A stretch of DNA of 16,230 nucleotides from Chrysochromulina parva (taxonomy: Eukaryota; Haptophyta; Prymnesiales; Chrysochromulinaceae). Where the stretch lies: positions 1 through 16,230 of the forward strand of contig PJAB01001218.1 of the NCBI GenBank assembly GCA_002887195.1, in the 5' to 3' direction. The notes beneath the pieces are model-generated. The model was not told the origin of the DNA and did not search any database. It saw only the letters and a list, made by a program, of their open reading frames with translations. Positions 7,057 to 15,120 of this stretch are shown piece after piece (within the stretch, counting starts at the first letter, position 1; every line of letters begins with the position of its first letter). A program made the position numbers and the translations under genes.

Positions 7057-7101
7057 TGGTCTCGTCACGGAAAAAGTCTCGTGGCTGGACCGTCGGGTTA
7101 C

Positions 7102-8910
7102 ATGGACGCGTTTGCCACGTCGTACACGCCGTACGCCATTGTGGAGACGCCACGGATCGGCTACTCTCGGCTAGCCGGCGCCTTCGTGCTCGGTGCAGTG
7201 CTGTCCGTGCTCGTCGGACGAGTGTGGGAGCCAACCTCTGCACTCGTGCTCGCGACCACGGATCAGGGTGTCAGATCCGTCACGGAACAAACAGTGCATG
7301 GCTCTATCCACAAGTTCGCGGTCGAAGGCACCACGCCGGTGGAGCTACAGTACGGGCGTGGGACCTGCTGGGCCTTCGCGGCCGTCTCGGTCCTCGAATT
7401 CACGTACCGGCAGCAGGGCGTTGAGAAAGGCTGGCTAAACTCGAGCGAGTGGGTCCGCCTATCAGAGCAGGCGTTCGGCATCGCCGTCCTCGACGCGTGC
7501 CTCGCGCTGCCTGGGCGCGAGTCGTGCGTCGTCGGCGAGGAGGTGTGGCGCGGCCGTCAGCTGATGCCGACCACCACCGATGGTGGAGAGGCGTCCATTC
7601 TGTTCTACCTCACGGCGCTCGAGAACACGGCGGCGTTCCCGTATAGCATCTGCCCGTACACGCAAAAGTCGGGCCAAGACCACGAGTGCCCGGGCCTGGA
7701 GGCCGCCAAGCATTCCAACCCGCTCAGCTTCAGCATCGCCTCGATCACCTTCTACTACGATAGGACCACACTCAAGCGCGCGCTGCTGTCCAATCGGCGG
7801 CTCATGTCCTTCTCGACGGCGATGGTGGCAGTGCAGTACATGCTCCCGTGCACGGAGGAGACGAAACTCGCCTTGCGCTGCGACCCGCACGATGAAGACA
7901 AGTGCCAACCATGCCCGCTCGAGCCTGCGTATAGCAGGGTGCGCTGCTGTGTGCCTTCCGAGCGCGAGTCGAATACCATGGAGGGCGAATTCTTCCGGCT
8001 GCCCGCTGGCTCGCACCCAGAGCCCCGGCTCGAGGGTGGGCACGCGATGGCGCTCGTGGGCTTCTCGGACAACTACCGCACGCAGTTTGGTGCCGTCGGC
8101 GGCTGGATCCTCAAGAACTCCTGGTGGGATGGGCTGCCGCCCTGGAAGCTTGGCCACTCGTGGACGCACGCGCGCGGCTCACACTCGATCGCCTACTTTC
8201 TGCAAGAGATCTCGTCCGCAGATGAGTCGAAGACGTGCCCGAATGCGCACTCGCCCCAGGTGTGGTACCAGTGCGGCGGCCTCGAGCACTGCCGCTCAGA
8301 GAAAGCGAAGGTGTTCGCCCGCAACGCCAACCAGCCGCTCCACCTCACGTGCATCGACCAGTCGCCGTTTGCGCACGACGTGTGCGTGAAGGATGAGCCG
8401 CTCTTCCTCAACTCGATCACGTCGTTTGGCGGCTTCCTCAAGGTCGCGTGCTTCCTGCGCGATCGGGGCGCCACCACTGAGCACGAGGATCAGGTCCACG
8501 ATGGCCCCAGGCGATCGCTGAGCGCGGCCGAGCGCCATGCTGAGCGCCGGCGCCTCGAGCAGTCAGGTGATCTGATCTGCACGCCACCTCTTCCGCTGGA
8601 CGACGTCGCCCTCATTGTCGCGCCGGTCGAAGCGGAGCGGTATCCAAACGACCCAGACCTGTGCGGCCACTACTTCTTCCCGTATGAGCTCGTTGAGGAC
8701 ATCAACGCCGCCAACGGCGGCTTCGAGGTGAGCGACATGGACGTGCGCTGGCCAGCGAGCGCCTACGCGGCCAATGCCGCCGACAACCAGCAACTGAACT
8801 ACGAGCTGCTGCGGAAGGACACGCGCGTGCAGAACCGCGTCCGTAAGGCCAGGCCTTTCGTGGAGACTTCAGAGCCTGAGCCGCCAGCAGAAGATCGTCT
8901 GAGTAAGTGA
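7102..8910 (+). CDS. Membrane-anchored papain-family (C1A-like) cysteine protease with a long C-terminal extension (602 aa)
   Basis: The catalytic set is complete: Gln83 (oxyanion hole) and Cys89 in LQYGRGTCWAFAA, His314 in GGHAMALVGF and Asn339 in ILKNSWW. A hydrophobic stretch (about residues 24-39, LAGAFVLGAVLSVLVG) after a short polar N-terminus suggests a type II signal anchor. No I29-type propeptide is visible; only ~45 residues separate the anchor from the catalytic domain. The papain C22-C63 disulfide is missing on both sides: position 22 is Arg86 and the GCxGG motif reads TDGG (160-162). The Cys-to-His distance (225) is much longer than in papain (~134), with an inserted Cys-rich loop (CDPHDEDKCQPCP). 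Residues ~365-602 are an unrecognised extension with several Cys. ATG 7102 was chosen; upstream codons in frame start only at TTG. Confidence 0.85.
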   Translation: MDAFATSYTPYAIVETPRIGYSRLAGAFVLGAVLSVLVGRVWEPTSALVLATTDQGVRSVTEQTVHGSIHKFAVEGTTPVELQYGRGTCWAFAAVSVLEFTYRQQGVEKGWLNSSEWVRLSEQAFGIAVLDACLALPGRESCVVGEEVWRGRQLMPTTTDGGEASILFYLTALENTAAFPYSICPYTQKSGQDHECPGLEAAKHSNPLSFSIASITFYYDRTTLKRALLSNRRLMSFSTAMVAVQYMLPCTEETKLALRCDPHDEDKCQPCPLEPAYSRVRCCVPSERESNTMEGEFFRLPAGSHPEPRLEGGHAMALVGFSDNYRTQFGAVGGWILKNSWWDGLPPWKLGHSWTHARGSHSIAYFLQEISSADESKTCPNAHSPQVWYQCGGLEHCRSEKAKVFARNANQPLHLTCIDQSPFAHDVCVKDEPLFLNSITSFGGFLKVACFLRDRGATTEHEDQVHDGPRRSLSAAERHAERRRLEQSGDLICTPPLPLDDVALIVAPVEAERYPNDPDLCGHYFFPYELVEDINAANGGFEVSDMDVRWPASAYAANAADNQQLNYELLRKDTRVQNRVRKARPFVETSEPEPPAEDRLSK

Positions 8911-9031
8911 GCGACCCGTCTCCGGGATGTGGACGTCGGCGGGTCGCTTGTTTGACGTTATTGGGCAGCGCGAGGGTTCAACCTGAACCTCGAGACGAGA
9001 GTGCGTGCTCAATTGTGCGTGCTTTTCGCAT

Positions 9032-9046
9032 AACATGTGACATGTT
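9032..9046. repeat. 15-bp palindrome AACATGT-G-ACATGTT
   Basis: Perfect 7-bp arms around a single base. This form suits binding of a dimeric protein better than an RNA hairpin, as the loop is too short. Confidence 0.7.
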
Positions 9047-9103
9047 GCAACTGGTAGTTTGTGCCGGTCCTCCACTCATGTAGTCGTGTATCGGGAGCGA
9101 GTT

Positions 9104-9119
9104 GCATGCTTTTGCATGC
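9104..9119. repeat. GCATGC-TTTT-GCATGC paired palindromes
   Basis: Two self-complementary GCATGC words at 9104-9109 and 9114-9119 are separated by TTTT, so each is both a direct and an inverted repeat of the other. It lies ~110 bp upstream of the PDZ gene start. Confidence 0.7.
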
Positions 9120-9211
9120 GCCGTTGACGCGACTCCGACCAGTTTAGCAAAGAAAAAACAGGAACTAGGAACGAAACGCCTCGTCAACTGCGTCGGTCTC
9201 CAAATTGCGAA

Positions 9212-9229
9212 ATGGCACGAGCCCCTTGA
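9212..9229 (+). other. Five-codon upstream ORF whose stop abuts the PDZ gene start
   Basis: ATG GCA CGA GCC CCT TGA is directly followed by the ATG of the PDZ gene, in the same frame (TGA-ATG). Ribosomes starting at the first ATG would stop one codon before the main start, so it could dampen translation or need reinitiation. Confidence 0.5.
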
Positions 9230-10069
9230 ATGGCACTGGCGAACGCTGCGGCGGCCGCGCCCGTCATCGAGCCCATCTCAACCGTCGCCCCGATCGACGA
9301 GGCGGTGTCGCTCGTGGAGAGAGTGCTCACAGTCACACTGCCGCGCGCTGCGGATGGCTCGCTTGGCCTCAAAGTTGAGAGCGATGGTGAGGGGCGTGTC
9401 GTTGTGACGGCGGGGCGAGAAGATATGCTCGAGGGCGACACTGTGACGGCGGGCGATGTCATATTGGCCATCGATGGTACCCAGGTACCGACCATCGCGC
9501 GGTATGAGCAAGAGCTGACCCACGTGTACGCGACCGGCGTCAGCGACGCCGTACGACTCAAGCTGCTCCGCCCCCCCGCCGCATTCGCGAAGCCGGCAAA
9601 CATAGCCGAAGCGCTAGCGGCCGAGGCGTCCCATCTGCGCGCGGCCGTTAGTTCGCAGGCTGCTCACCTCGAGATGCTCGCCCGGCATGAGGAGGGCTTG
9701 CGAGCGCAGGAGTTCGAGCTTGATCAGCGCCTACGAGCGATCAAGGTCTCGCGCAGGGTGGTCGGCCAGCTGCGCGAGGCTGACGAGAGCGCGTATGCCA
9801 CGTTGCAGGCGGCCGCGGAAAGTCTCGGCAGCATGGCAGTGCTGGCGGCCAGTGCGGAAAGACAAGAAGGACTGCAAGAACCCTCTATCGAAGCTGAGGC
9901 AGCCGAGTCCGCGATTTCCCTTTCGAAGCAGAAGCGTGCCGATGCGTACGAAGGTCGGCGCTCCATCCGTGGGCGCCTGTACCAACAGGAGGAGCACATC
10001 ATGCGCGCCCAGGTGATCAATTTTGATCCAGGACATGCCGTTGTATCTCCGCGCGGGGGCGCTTCGTGA
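9230..10069 (+). CDS. PDZ-domain protein with a C-terminal coiled coil (279 aa)
   Basis: Residues ~32-114 form a PDZ fold: first strand LTVTL, carboxylate-binding loop SLGL (44-47), strands RVVVTAG and GDVILAIDGTQV, the helix with RYEQEL and the last strand VRLKLLRP. PDZ domains bind C-terminal or internal peptide tails. Residues ~120-260 are Ala/Glu/Arg-rich heptad-like helix (HLRAAVSSQAAHLEMLARHE), probably a coiled coil for self-association. No membrane span and no catalytic domain are present, so a scaffold role is inferred; the partner is unknown. ATG 9230 is preceded in frame by a stop, which fixes the N-terminus unless an exon was missed. It runs tail-to-tail with the Pro-rich membrane protein gene, only 77 bp apart. 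Confidence 0.8.
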   Translation: MALANAAAAAPVIEPISTVAPIDEAVSLVERVLTVTLPRAADGSLGLKVESDGEGRVVVTAGREDMLEGDTVTAGDVILAIDGTQVPTIARYEQELTHVYATGVSDAVRLKLLRPPAAFAKPANIAEALAAEASHLRAAVSSQAAHLEMLARHEEGLRAQEFELDQRLRAIKVSRRVVGQLREADESAYATLQAAAESLGSMAVLAASAERQEGLQEPSIEAEAAESAISLSKQKRADAYEGRRSIRGRLYQQEEHIMRAQVINFDPGHAVVSPRGGAS

Positions 10070-10146
10070 GTTTGTGTGTGTTCGTAGCACGTAGGCGATC
10101 GCGAGCCTTTGATCCATGATCGTTTTGATGGCGTTTGAGTTCAATC

Positions 10147-11553
10147 TTAGAACCACTGTGCTACGAACTGCTGCTCGCTGCTCTGATGGTGCTGCGCGGC
10201 CTCTACATGTAGAGGCCTAGCTAGATGCTCTGTTGCCTGTGGCGCCGTGCCTCCTCGCGCTGCCGCTGGGGACGCAAGGGGGGCGGGCTCGCGCTGCTTG
10301 CGGGGGTGCCTTGTGGATGGTGGCGCCTCGCGCTGCTCGGATGCTGGGCGGTCAGGGATGCTGATCTCGCCGAAGCTGTGGGAGGACTTCATAGGCTTCA
10401 GATGGCGGCGGCCTTGAGTCCCTCGAACAGGTGATGGGGCTGCTGACTCCGGAGCCTCTGCTACTGCTATGAGTGCTTTGACGCTGGGGCCAGGGAGGCG
10501 CTGAGGCGGTGGGAGAGCGGCGAGGGCAGCTACTTTGGATGAGACCTCGACGTGGGCTGGCGCCCTCAACGCATGCACCGGGCGCGGCGAGAGGAGCGGA
10601 AAGGGCGGGCACGGCTTCGGCAGGTCCGACTCGGCAGCAATCTGAGCCGCATCCAGCACCTTTTCGCTCAAGCCTTCCCTGCAATGCAAAGTCTTGGTTA
10701 GAACCTTGCTGGCACCAACATCCACTTTCATCGGGAGTTCTGTGGTGGTTGAGGTTGTCAGGGGATGCGCCTCGCTCGCGCTGGCACGCTGGCGATGGCA
10801 ACGTGCCCTCAAGAAGAAAGAGACGACTCCCACACAGATGAGCACGAATACTGCAACGAAGGCAATCACTCCCCCATTCGATGATGATGCTTCTGCAAGA
10901 GTCAGGATAGGCAGCGAATAGGAGGGTGGCCGCGTCGAAAGGTCCATGGCAGGTCCAATGGGGGTCGACGGACGTGCACGCGGGGGTGGTTCAGGTGACG
11001 GCGGAGGCGGAGGCAGTGCCCACCATGAGTTGTCGACTAAGAACCAGGGCGGCAATGGTGGTGGGTGCAAAGATGATGGTGGCGGTGGTGGCCATAGGGG
11101 TGGGAGAGGTGATGGTGGCCTTGGCGGTGGGCGAGGGGGCGAGGGTGGGGGCGACTTTGGCAGCGGTGGCGGTGGTGGCAGTGGATCGGGCGAAGGCCAA
11201 GTTGGCGGAGGCCGAGCAGGCGGCGGAGAAGGTGGCTGCCGCGAGGGTGGTGGAGGCCGCGAAGGTAGTGAAGGCCGCGAAGGAGGTGGCGGAGAAGGAT
11301 CCGGCTGCAAAGGCGGCGGTGGAAAAGAAAGAGTCGGCGACAAAGGCCGTGGCCGAGCAGGCGGAGAAAGTGGTGGTGTAGCCCGCGGTGGAGATGTTGA
11401 CGGCTCAGGTGGTGGTGGCATATCGAGTGGCATTTGTGGAGGCGGCGGCAGCAGTGAAGGCGATAATGGCGGAGGCGGCGAGCGTGGCATACATGTAGAT
11501 GGTGACGGACACAAAGGTGGCGGTGGCGGCGATCGGGGTGGCCAAGCGATCAT
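10147..11553 (-). CDS. Pro-rich (SPPPP) single-pass membrane protein, hydroxyproline-rich-glycoprotein-like (468 aa)
   Basis: From ATG 11553 the first ~225 residues are dominated by SPPPP and PPPP blocks, like extensin or pherophorin-type wall glycoproteins of algae. A hydrophobic helix (about residues 227-248, [19 protein letters not shown]) followed by RARCHRQR places the Pro-rich part outside and a 220-residue Ser/Pro/Ala tail inside. There is no kinase domain, unlike plant PERK receptors. No signal peptide is visible; the frame is open upstream to a TTG at 11616, so a leader may be on another exon. The opposite strand has a Gly-rich open frame, but the membrane helix and basic stop-transfer sequence favour this strand. 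A wall-to-membrane link or surface role is inference. Confidence 0.62.
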   Translation of the reverse strand: MIAWPPRSPPPPPLCPSPSTCMPRSPPPPLSPSLLPPPPQMPLDMPPPPEPSTSPPRATPPLSPPARPRPLSPTLSFPPPPLQPDPSPPPPSRPSLPSRPPPPSRQPPSPPPARPPPTWPSPDPLPPPPPLPKSPPPSPPRPPPRPPSPLPPLWPPPPPSSLHPPPLPPWFLVDNSWWALPPPPPSPEPPPRARPSTPIGPAMDLSTRPPSYSLPILTLAEASSSNGGVIAFVAVFVLICVGVVSFFLRARCHRQRASASEAHPLTTSTTTELPMKVDVGASKVLTKTLHCREGLSEKVLDAAQIAAESDLPKPCPPFPLLSPRPVHALRAPAHVEVSSKVAALAALPPPQRLPGPSVKALIAVAEAPESAAPSPVRGTQGRRHLKPMKSSHSFGEISIPDRPASEQREAPPSTRHPRKQREPAPLASPAAARGGTAPQATEHLARPLHVEAAQHHQSSEQQFVAQWF

Positions 11554-12138
11554 CCTGCAGCTGCCCTTCCAACCGTTTCTTTGAACAGGTTTGCATGCGA
11601 ATCGCGTGTTTGACAAATCTGCTTGTTACAGGGGTATTCGATTGCGCTCGTTTAGGTACTTGTGCTGTTTCGACTAATTAGCTTGCTTGCTTTGACAAAC
11701 TTACGGATGTGGGTCGTTTACAATACCTAGCTGCCGGTGGCGCGCGCGGCGCTGAACAAAGAGAGGGCAGCATGATTTCGATACTTGTACGGTAGTTTTT
11801 TCCGTGCGTGCGTGATTCATATGTGAATAGCTGAATTGTGAATACACACATCTCGTAATTCACATAAGCCAATGGTTATAATGCGATAACCAAGACACCG
11901 GAAAGGCGTACATACGGATTCACAGAGAACACCGGATTCATACGTGTAGTAGGAGAGCGTAAGCGGGGGCGTGGCGCGCGCGCATGCGCGGGCGGCGGGT
12001 GGCGTTTTCATGCAGCGTGTCGTAAGCAGCGTGAGACTACTGACGATGTGTAAATTGGCATCCAACGCCATGAGTTAGGCACCCTTCCATGGAAGGTACG
12101 AACTCCGTGACCACGTGCCGAGCCGCATGTCCATCGGC
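11554..12138. other. Intergenic region with no gene recognised
   Basis: 585 bp, clearly more AT-rich than the flanking genes. It should hold the 5' region of the Pro-rich gene (possibly a leader exon) and the 3' end of the SnoaL-like gene. Several GTGAAT/ATTCAC words cluster at 11815-11945 and a GCGCGCGCATGCGCG palindrome-like block lies near 11975-11990. No open frame is convincing. Confidence 0.5.
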
Positions 12139-12909
12139 TTACTGCTGACCGGGCAGCATCCTTTGCATCTTTTGCAGCAGCCCGAGGGCGCGCAGCTGAA
12201 ATGAGCCCTTGAATGGCTGGCACTCAGGAAACGGCAACGCGTTACCCGTGGCCCAGAAAAACCCAAATGCACCGCCAAGGCCTCCTGTGTTGCCAACCGT
12301 GCGGTCGATCACGTAACCGACGTTGAAAAAGGTGACCTGCCCGGCGTCGTTGAACGTCATCGAGAACATCTGCGGCGGCAGCTCGAGCTTCTTGCCGGTC
12401 GGCGCGCCGCCGAGCAGTTGGCCCGTATGCGTCGCAAAGCAGCGCGTGCGAAACCACACTCGATTCGGCTCGAACGGGTCGACATAGAATCCGTGATAGT
12501 TGTTGTTCATGTCTGGGAAGGCTGCCAGCAGATCAAACGCACGCAGCGCATTCAAGTACTCCATCTTCGATAGCCCAGGCATACTGTCGCCGGGCTTTGC
12601 CGGGGTCGGGCCGCCGACAAAGGGAGCGCAAAAGCGAAAGTCGTCGGCGTAAAGACTCTCGTCTATCGAGCCATCCTGAATCTTCCTCTGTTCTTGAATG
12701 ATGAACTTGCATCGGTCAATGAGCTCATCGGGCTTGATCGGAAAGGTGGATGTTGCAAGCAATGCAGCCTCGTCCACCTCGTCCACGAGCGTGAGCATGG
12801 AGACGGCGGGTGCTCGCGGCATGACACACTTTGACGTGTAAACTTGGACTTGCTCCCGCAAAAGTGCGCGAGACGCCACGCCAAAGGCTATCGCGCAGGT
12901 TGCGAGCAT
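12139..12909 (-). CDS. SnoaL/NTF2-like protein with a possible plastid-type leader (256 aa)
   Basis: The mature part fits the cone-shaped NTF2/SnoaL-like fold: an N-terminal helix RCKFIIQEQRKI, SLYADDFRFCAPFVG, then the segments NNNYHGFYVDPFEPNRVWFRTR and LELPPQMFSMTFNDAGQVTFFNVGYVIDR, followed by GNTGGLGGAFG. Similar proteins occur in chromist and green algae, often predicted to be in plastids; the substrate or ligand is unknown. From ATG 12909 the N-terminus MLATCAIAFGVASRALL looks like a short signal peptide and is followed by a basic, hydroxylated stretch, as in a bipartite leader for a complex plastid; this is inference. The frame is open far upstream to 13593, but that part overlaps RTF2 on the other strand. 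It is divergent from RTF2, 198 bp apart. Confidence 0.72.
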   Translation of the reverse strand: MLATCAIAFGVASRALLREQVQVYTSKCVMPRAPAVSMLTLVDEVDEAALLATSTFPIKPDELIDRCKFIIQEQRKIQDGSIDESLYADDFRFCAPFVGGPTPAKPGDSMPGLSKMEYLNALRAFDLLAAFPDMNNNYHGFYVDPFEPNRVWFRTRCFATHTGQLLGGAPTGKKLELPPQMFSMTFNDAGQVTFFNVGYVIDRTVGNTGGLGGAFGFFWATGNALPFPECQPFKGSFQLRALGLLQKMQRMLPGQQ

Positions 12910-13107
12910 GGATTCTTCCTCGAAAAGCCCGAAGGAAAGGACAAACGAATCTCTGATGTATCCGAATGCAGACCGAGTCGCCCTAGGGGAGGGGAGGGGC
13001 GGGCCACACTCACTTGATCGAAACGCCCTCGTGAGCGCCGAGAGTCCGTCGCAGTCCCGTCGCCTCTCGTCGAGCCAAGAAACCAGCGCGCGACGTGGCG
13101 GCCCACG
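12910..13107. promoter_or_regulatory. Divergent promoter between SnoaL-like gene and RTF2
   Basis: 198 bp between two back-to-back start codons. It contains a GGGGAGGGGAGGGGCGGG GC-box-like block (about 12987-13003) followed by CCACAC, a diverged resemblance to the 20-bp motif. No TATA box is evident. There is no visible space for a ubiquitin-like exon of RTF2. Confidence 0.5.
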
Positions 13108-14289
13108 ATGTTTGGGGGTTCCTCGCTGTTGCGGCTGCGCGGCGGCGGCGGCGACGGCGGCGTGTATCCGCTGACTCACTCGGAGCTGAAATGGATGACG
13201 CCGAGCGAAATGGGCACCTCCGGCGGAGGCTGCCACTCTAATGCAACCAAGGATAAGGTGAGCGAGGGCTCGGCACGGCTCGATCGCGCGCGCGTGTGCG
13301 CCGCGTCGTCCAAAGCGCTCAAGGCGCCAATCGTCGTGTGCGACCTCGGCTACCTGCTCAACAAGGAAGACGTGATTGAGCATCTCCTCGCCAAGACGCT
13401 GCCGCCGCATCTCACGCACATCCGCTCGCTCAAGAACCTGCACGATGCCACGCTCCACGCCAACCCCGCTTACGTGCCGACCTCGGGCCACGTACAAGGC
13501 GCCGAGGATGACGATCCGCCCTTCTACTGCCCGATCAGCATGCTGCCGATGAACGGCCGCTACCCCTTCGTTTACATCCAGCCAACAGGCCATGTGGTGT
13601 CGCAGCGGGCGTTCAAGCAGGTGGGTAGCCGTCTGTGCCCGATCACCGAGCGGTCCATCGGACCGGACGAGACGATCCCAGTCAATCCACCCGACGATGA
13701 GCGCAAGGCCCTTCAGGAGAGGCTCGCCGCGAAGAAGGCCCTGGCCGCCGAGTCGAAGCGCAGAGTGAAGGAGGGCGCAGAGCCAAGCTCGAGCGCTGCA
13801 GCGGCTGCCTCGTCCGCCGGCGCAGCCCGCGACGCATCCGCCGCGACGGCAGATCCTTCAGGCGCCTCTGCGGCAGTCGCCGAGCCTGCGGTCGCGCGGC
13901 CCCAAAAAGGCGTCGATAAGAGCGTCTCGGCAGTGACGACGGCAGCGACGACAGCGGCGGCGGGAACGGCGGCTGGAAGGGCGGTGGGCGGAGCCCTCGG
14001 GGGAGAGACCAAGCGCCTGGGCGAGGGCAAACGGCGTGCGGAGGATGGTGGCGGCGGCAGCAGCCACAGCGCCGCCAGCGCTGGCGGCGGCGGCGGTAAG
14101 CGCCCAGTACAGCGCCCAATACGCGAGTGGGATAGAGTGGTGCAGGCTAAGGCGAACGGTTCGGAGGTGTACAAATCTCTCTTCCTGACTCCCGAGGAGC
14201 GCGCGAGGCAGGAGCGAGAAGAGACGGCCGCCTTCTGCGCGCGTGGCATCGTGCCCTCGGTCAATCGCTCCAAATTCGGCCTCGGATGA
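13108..14289 (+). CDS. RTF2: RTF2 (replication termination factor 2 / pre-mRNA splicing-linked) with ubiquitin-tail N-terminus (393 aa)
   Basis: The order of conserved blocks matches the Rtf2 family: GGDGGVYPLTHSEL (residues ~14-27), PIVVCDLGYLLNKEDVIEHLL (~73-94), HIRSLKNLHDATLHANPAY, a degenerate RING/U-box (FYCPISMLPMNGRYPF around Cys141, GHVVSQRAFK, LCPIT around Cys177, DETIPVNPP), a Lys/Glu helix, a long low-complexity Ala/Gly/Ser linker (~225-330) and the family's C-terminal SEVYKSLF. Few zinc-ligand Cys remain, so the RING is more U-box-like. RTF2 acts in the nucleus at stalled forks and, in plants, in splicing. Residues 8-13 are LRLRGG, the C-terminus of ubiquitin, directly before the Rtf2 GGDGG; plant RTF2 proteins carry an N-terminal ubiquitin-like domain, but only its tail is visible here. 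ATG context is good (A at -3). Confidence 0.9.
   Translation: MFGGSSLLRLRGGGGDGGVYPLTHSELKWMTPSEMGTSGGGCHSNATKDKVSEGSARLDRARVCAASSKALKAPIVVCDLGYLLNKEDVIEHLLAKTLPPHLTHIRSLKNLHDATLHANPAYVPTSGHVQGAEDDDPPFYCPISMLPMNGRYPFVYIQPTGHVVSQRAFKQVGSRLCPITERSIGPDETIPVNPPDDERKALQERLAAKKALAAESKRRVKEGAEPSSSAAAAASSAGAARDASAATADPSGASAAVAEPAVARPQKGVDKSVSAVTTAATTAAAGTAAGRAVGGALGGETKRLGEGKRRAEDGGGGSSHSAASAGGGGGKRPVQRPIREWDRVVQAKANGSEVYKSLFLTPEERARQEREETAAFCARGIVPSVNRSKFGLG
13129..13146 (+). other. Codons for the ubiquitin-type tail LRLRGG in RTF2
   Basis: Residues 8-13 of RTF2 repeat the last six residues of ubiquitin exactly. A deubiquitinase-like cleavage after GG would leave an N-terminus GGDGG..., close to the start of animal and yeast RTF2. 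Confidence 0.6.
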
Positions 14290-14342
14290 GCTCAAGCTCC
14301 AGAGATGAGCTCCAGAGATGAGCTCGAGAGATGAGCTCGAGA
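14285..14342 (+). repeat. 13-bp tandem repeat starting on the RTF2 stop codon
   Basis: Unit GATGAGCTCSAGA. A longer variant (14285-14303, with six extra bases) contains the RTF2 stop TGA (14287-14289); clean units follow at 14304-14316, 14317-14329 and 14330-14342. Each unit carries GAGCTC. Confidence 0.85.
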
Positions 14343-15120
14343 GATGGCGCCCAACGGCGTTATCGCTCTTTCGAGCCACGTCAGCAGCCGTGCAGCCGCA
14401 CTAGAGCAGCAGGTATGCTCACGCCCTCGACCGCACGTGGCACGCGTGCGCACACGTAACCCCCGCCCTGGTGAACGGCCTGCTGCCGCTGCTGCTGCCG
14501 CGCGCTTGCCCTCGCGCGCTTGCCCTCGCACGAGGTGGTGCGGAGAGACGCCGGCGGAGTGACGCCGAGAGGCCGATCTTCGCCACCGTGCTACTCTTCG
14601 CGTCCCGGGTACTTGTCCTGGCGCCCGTCGCCCTCGTCAATGGACAAGCGCCCCGTCCCCTCGTGCCACACCGGCTCCCATGGCGCGATCGCGTCGGCCT
14701 GCGGACTCCCCGCGGGTGCAGGGGTTCTGGTGCTACCGCTTGCTAGGCCCCCGAGGGGTCAGGCTCTACACCTGTTCTCCCGAGGGACCCTCCGTGGCCT
14801 AGCGAGTTTGATTCATCTGAGTCATGCACAACCTTTCAGCGAGCCTTGACCTTGGCGCGCAGCTACTGAGTACCATGCATCTCCTGTCCTCTTCGCTCTT
14901 CCTCACGCGCGGCGGCTGCCTTCTCGTTTGCCTGAGCACAGGCGCCGCACGGTGACACGATCGGCGGCCATCACCCACTTATTAGCACCAGGAATACAAT
15001 GTAGAGGGGAAAACTGAACATTCACAGCCAAATTCACAGTCATTTCCATGCTTGCGGAGGCGCCTCATAAATCCGAGATGGATCGGCGGCCGGCCGGCAA
15101 AACCCCCCTCCGACAAAAAC
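14343..15120. other. Intergenic region, no confident gene
   Basis: 778 bp between RTF2 and the SOUL-like gene. Frames are open in places because the DNA is GC-rich, but none shows a recognisable domain. A short frame at 14344 (MAPNGVIALSSH) ends in CAG|GTATGC, which resembles a 5' splice site, so a small first exon is conceivable. A 14-bp direct repeat lies at 14500-14527. The last ~130 bp before 15121 are the SOUL gene's 5' region. Confidence 0.5.
14500..14527. repeat. 14-bp tandem duplication
   Basis: GCGCGCTTGCCCTC occurs at 14500-14513 and 14514-14527 without a gap. Confidence 0.85.

Larger units (their letters stand above)
6842..7101. promoter_or_regulatory. Divergent promoter region between glycosyltransferase and protease
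   Basis: 260 bp between back-to-back start codons. It holds copy 2 of the 20-bp motif (6966-6985) and a palindrome with tandem ACTTG units (7028-7056). The part next to 6841 may be coding: reading minus, a possible acceptor GTACAG lies shortly before the in-frame extension of the glycosyltransferase. Confidence 0.5.
8911..9229. promoter_or_regulatory. Intergenic region: protease 3' end and PDZ gene promoter/5' UTR
   Basis: 319 bp between same-strand genes. It contains an imperfect stem GGGTTCA/TGAACCT (near 8974-8990), two clean palindromes (9032-9046, 9104-9119) and a five-codon upstream reading frame abutting the PDZ start. No other gene is seen. Confidence 0.5.

Noticed and set aside
10946..11584. 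Long Gly-rich open frame on the plus strand
   Set aside because: It mirrors the Pro-rich coding sequence on the minus strand (CCN versus GGN codons). The minus frame has a membrane helix and stop-transfer residues, the plus frame only low complexity.
12910..13593. Upstream extension of the SnoaL-like frame to 13593
   Set aside because: It is antisense to well-supported RTF2 coding sequence, has no family similarity, and ATG 12909 begins a plausible leader.
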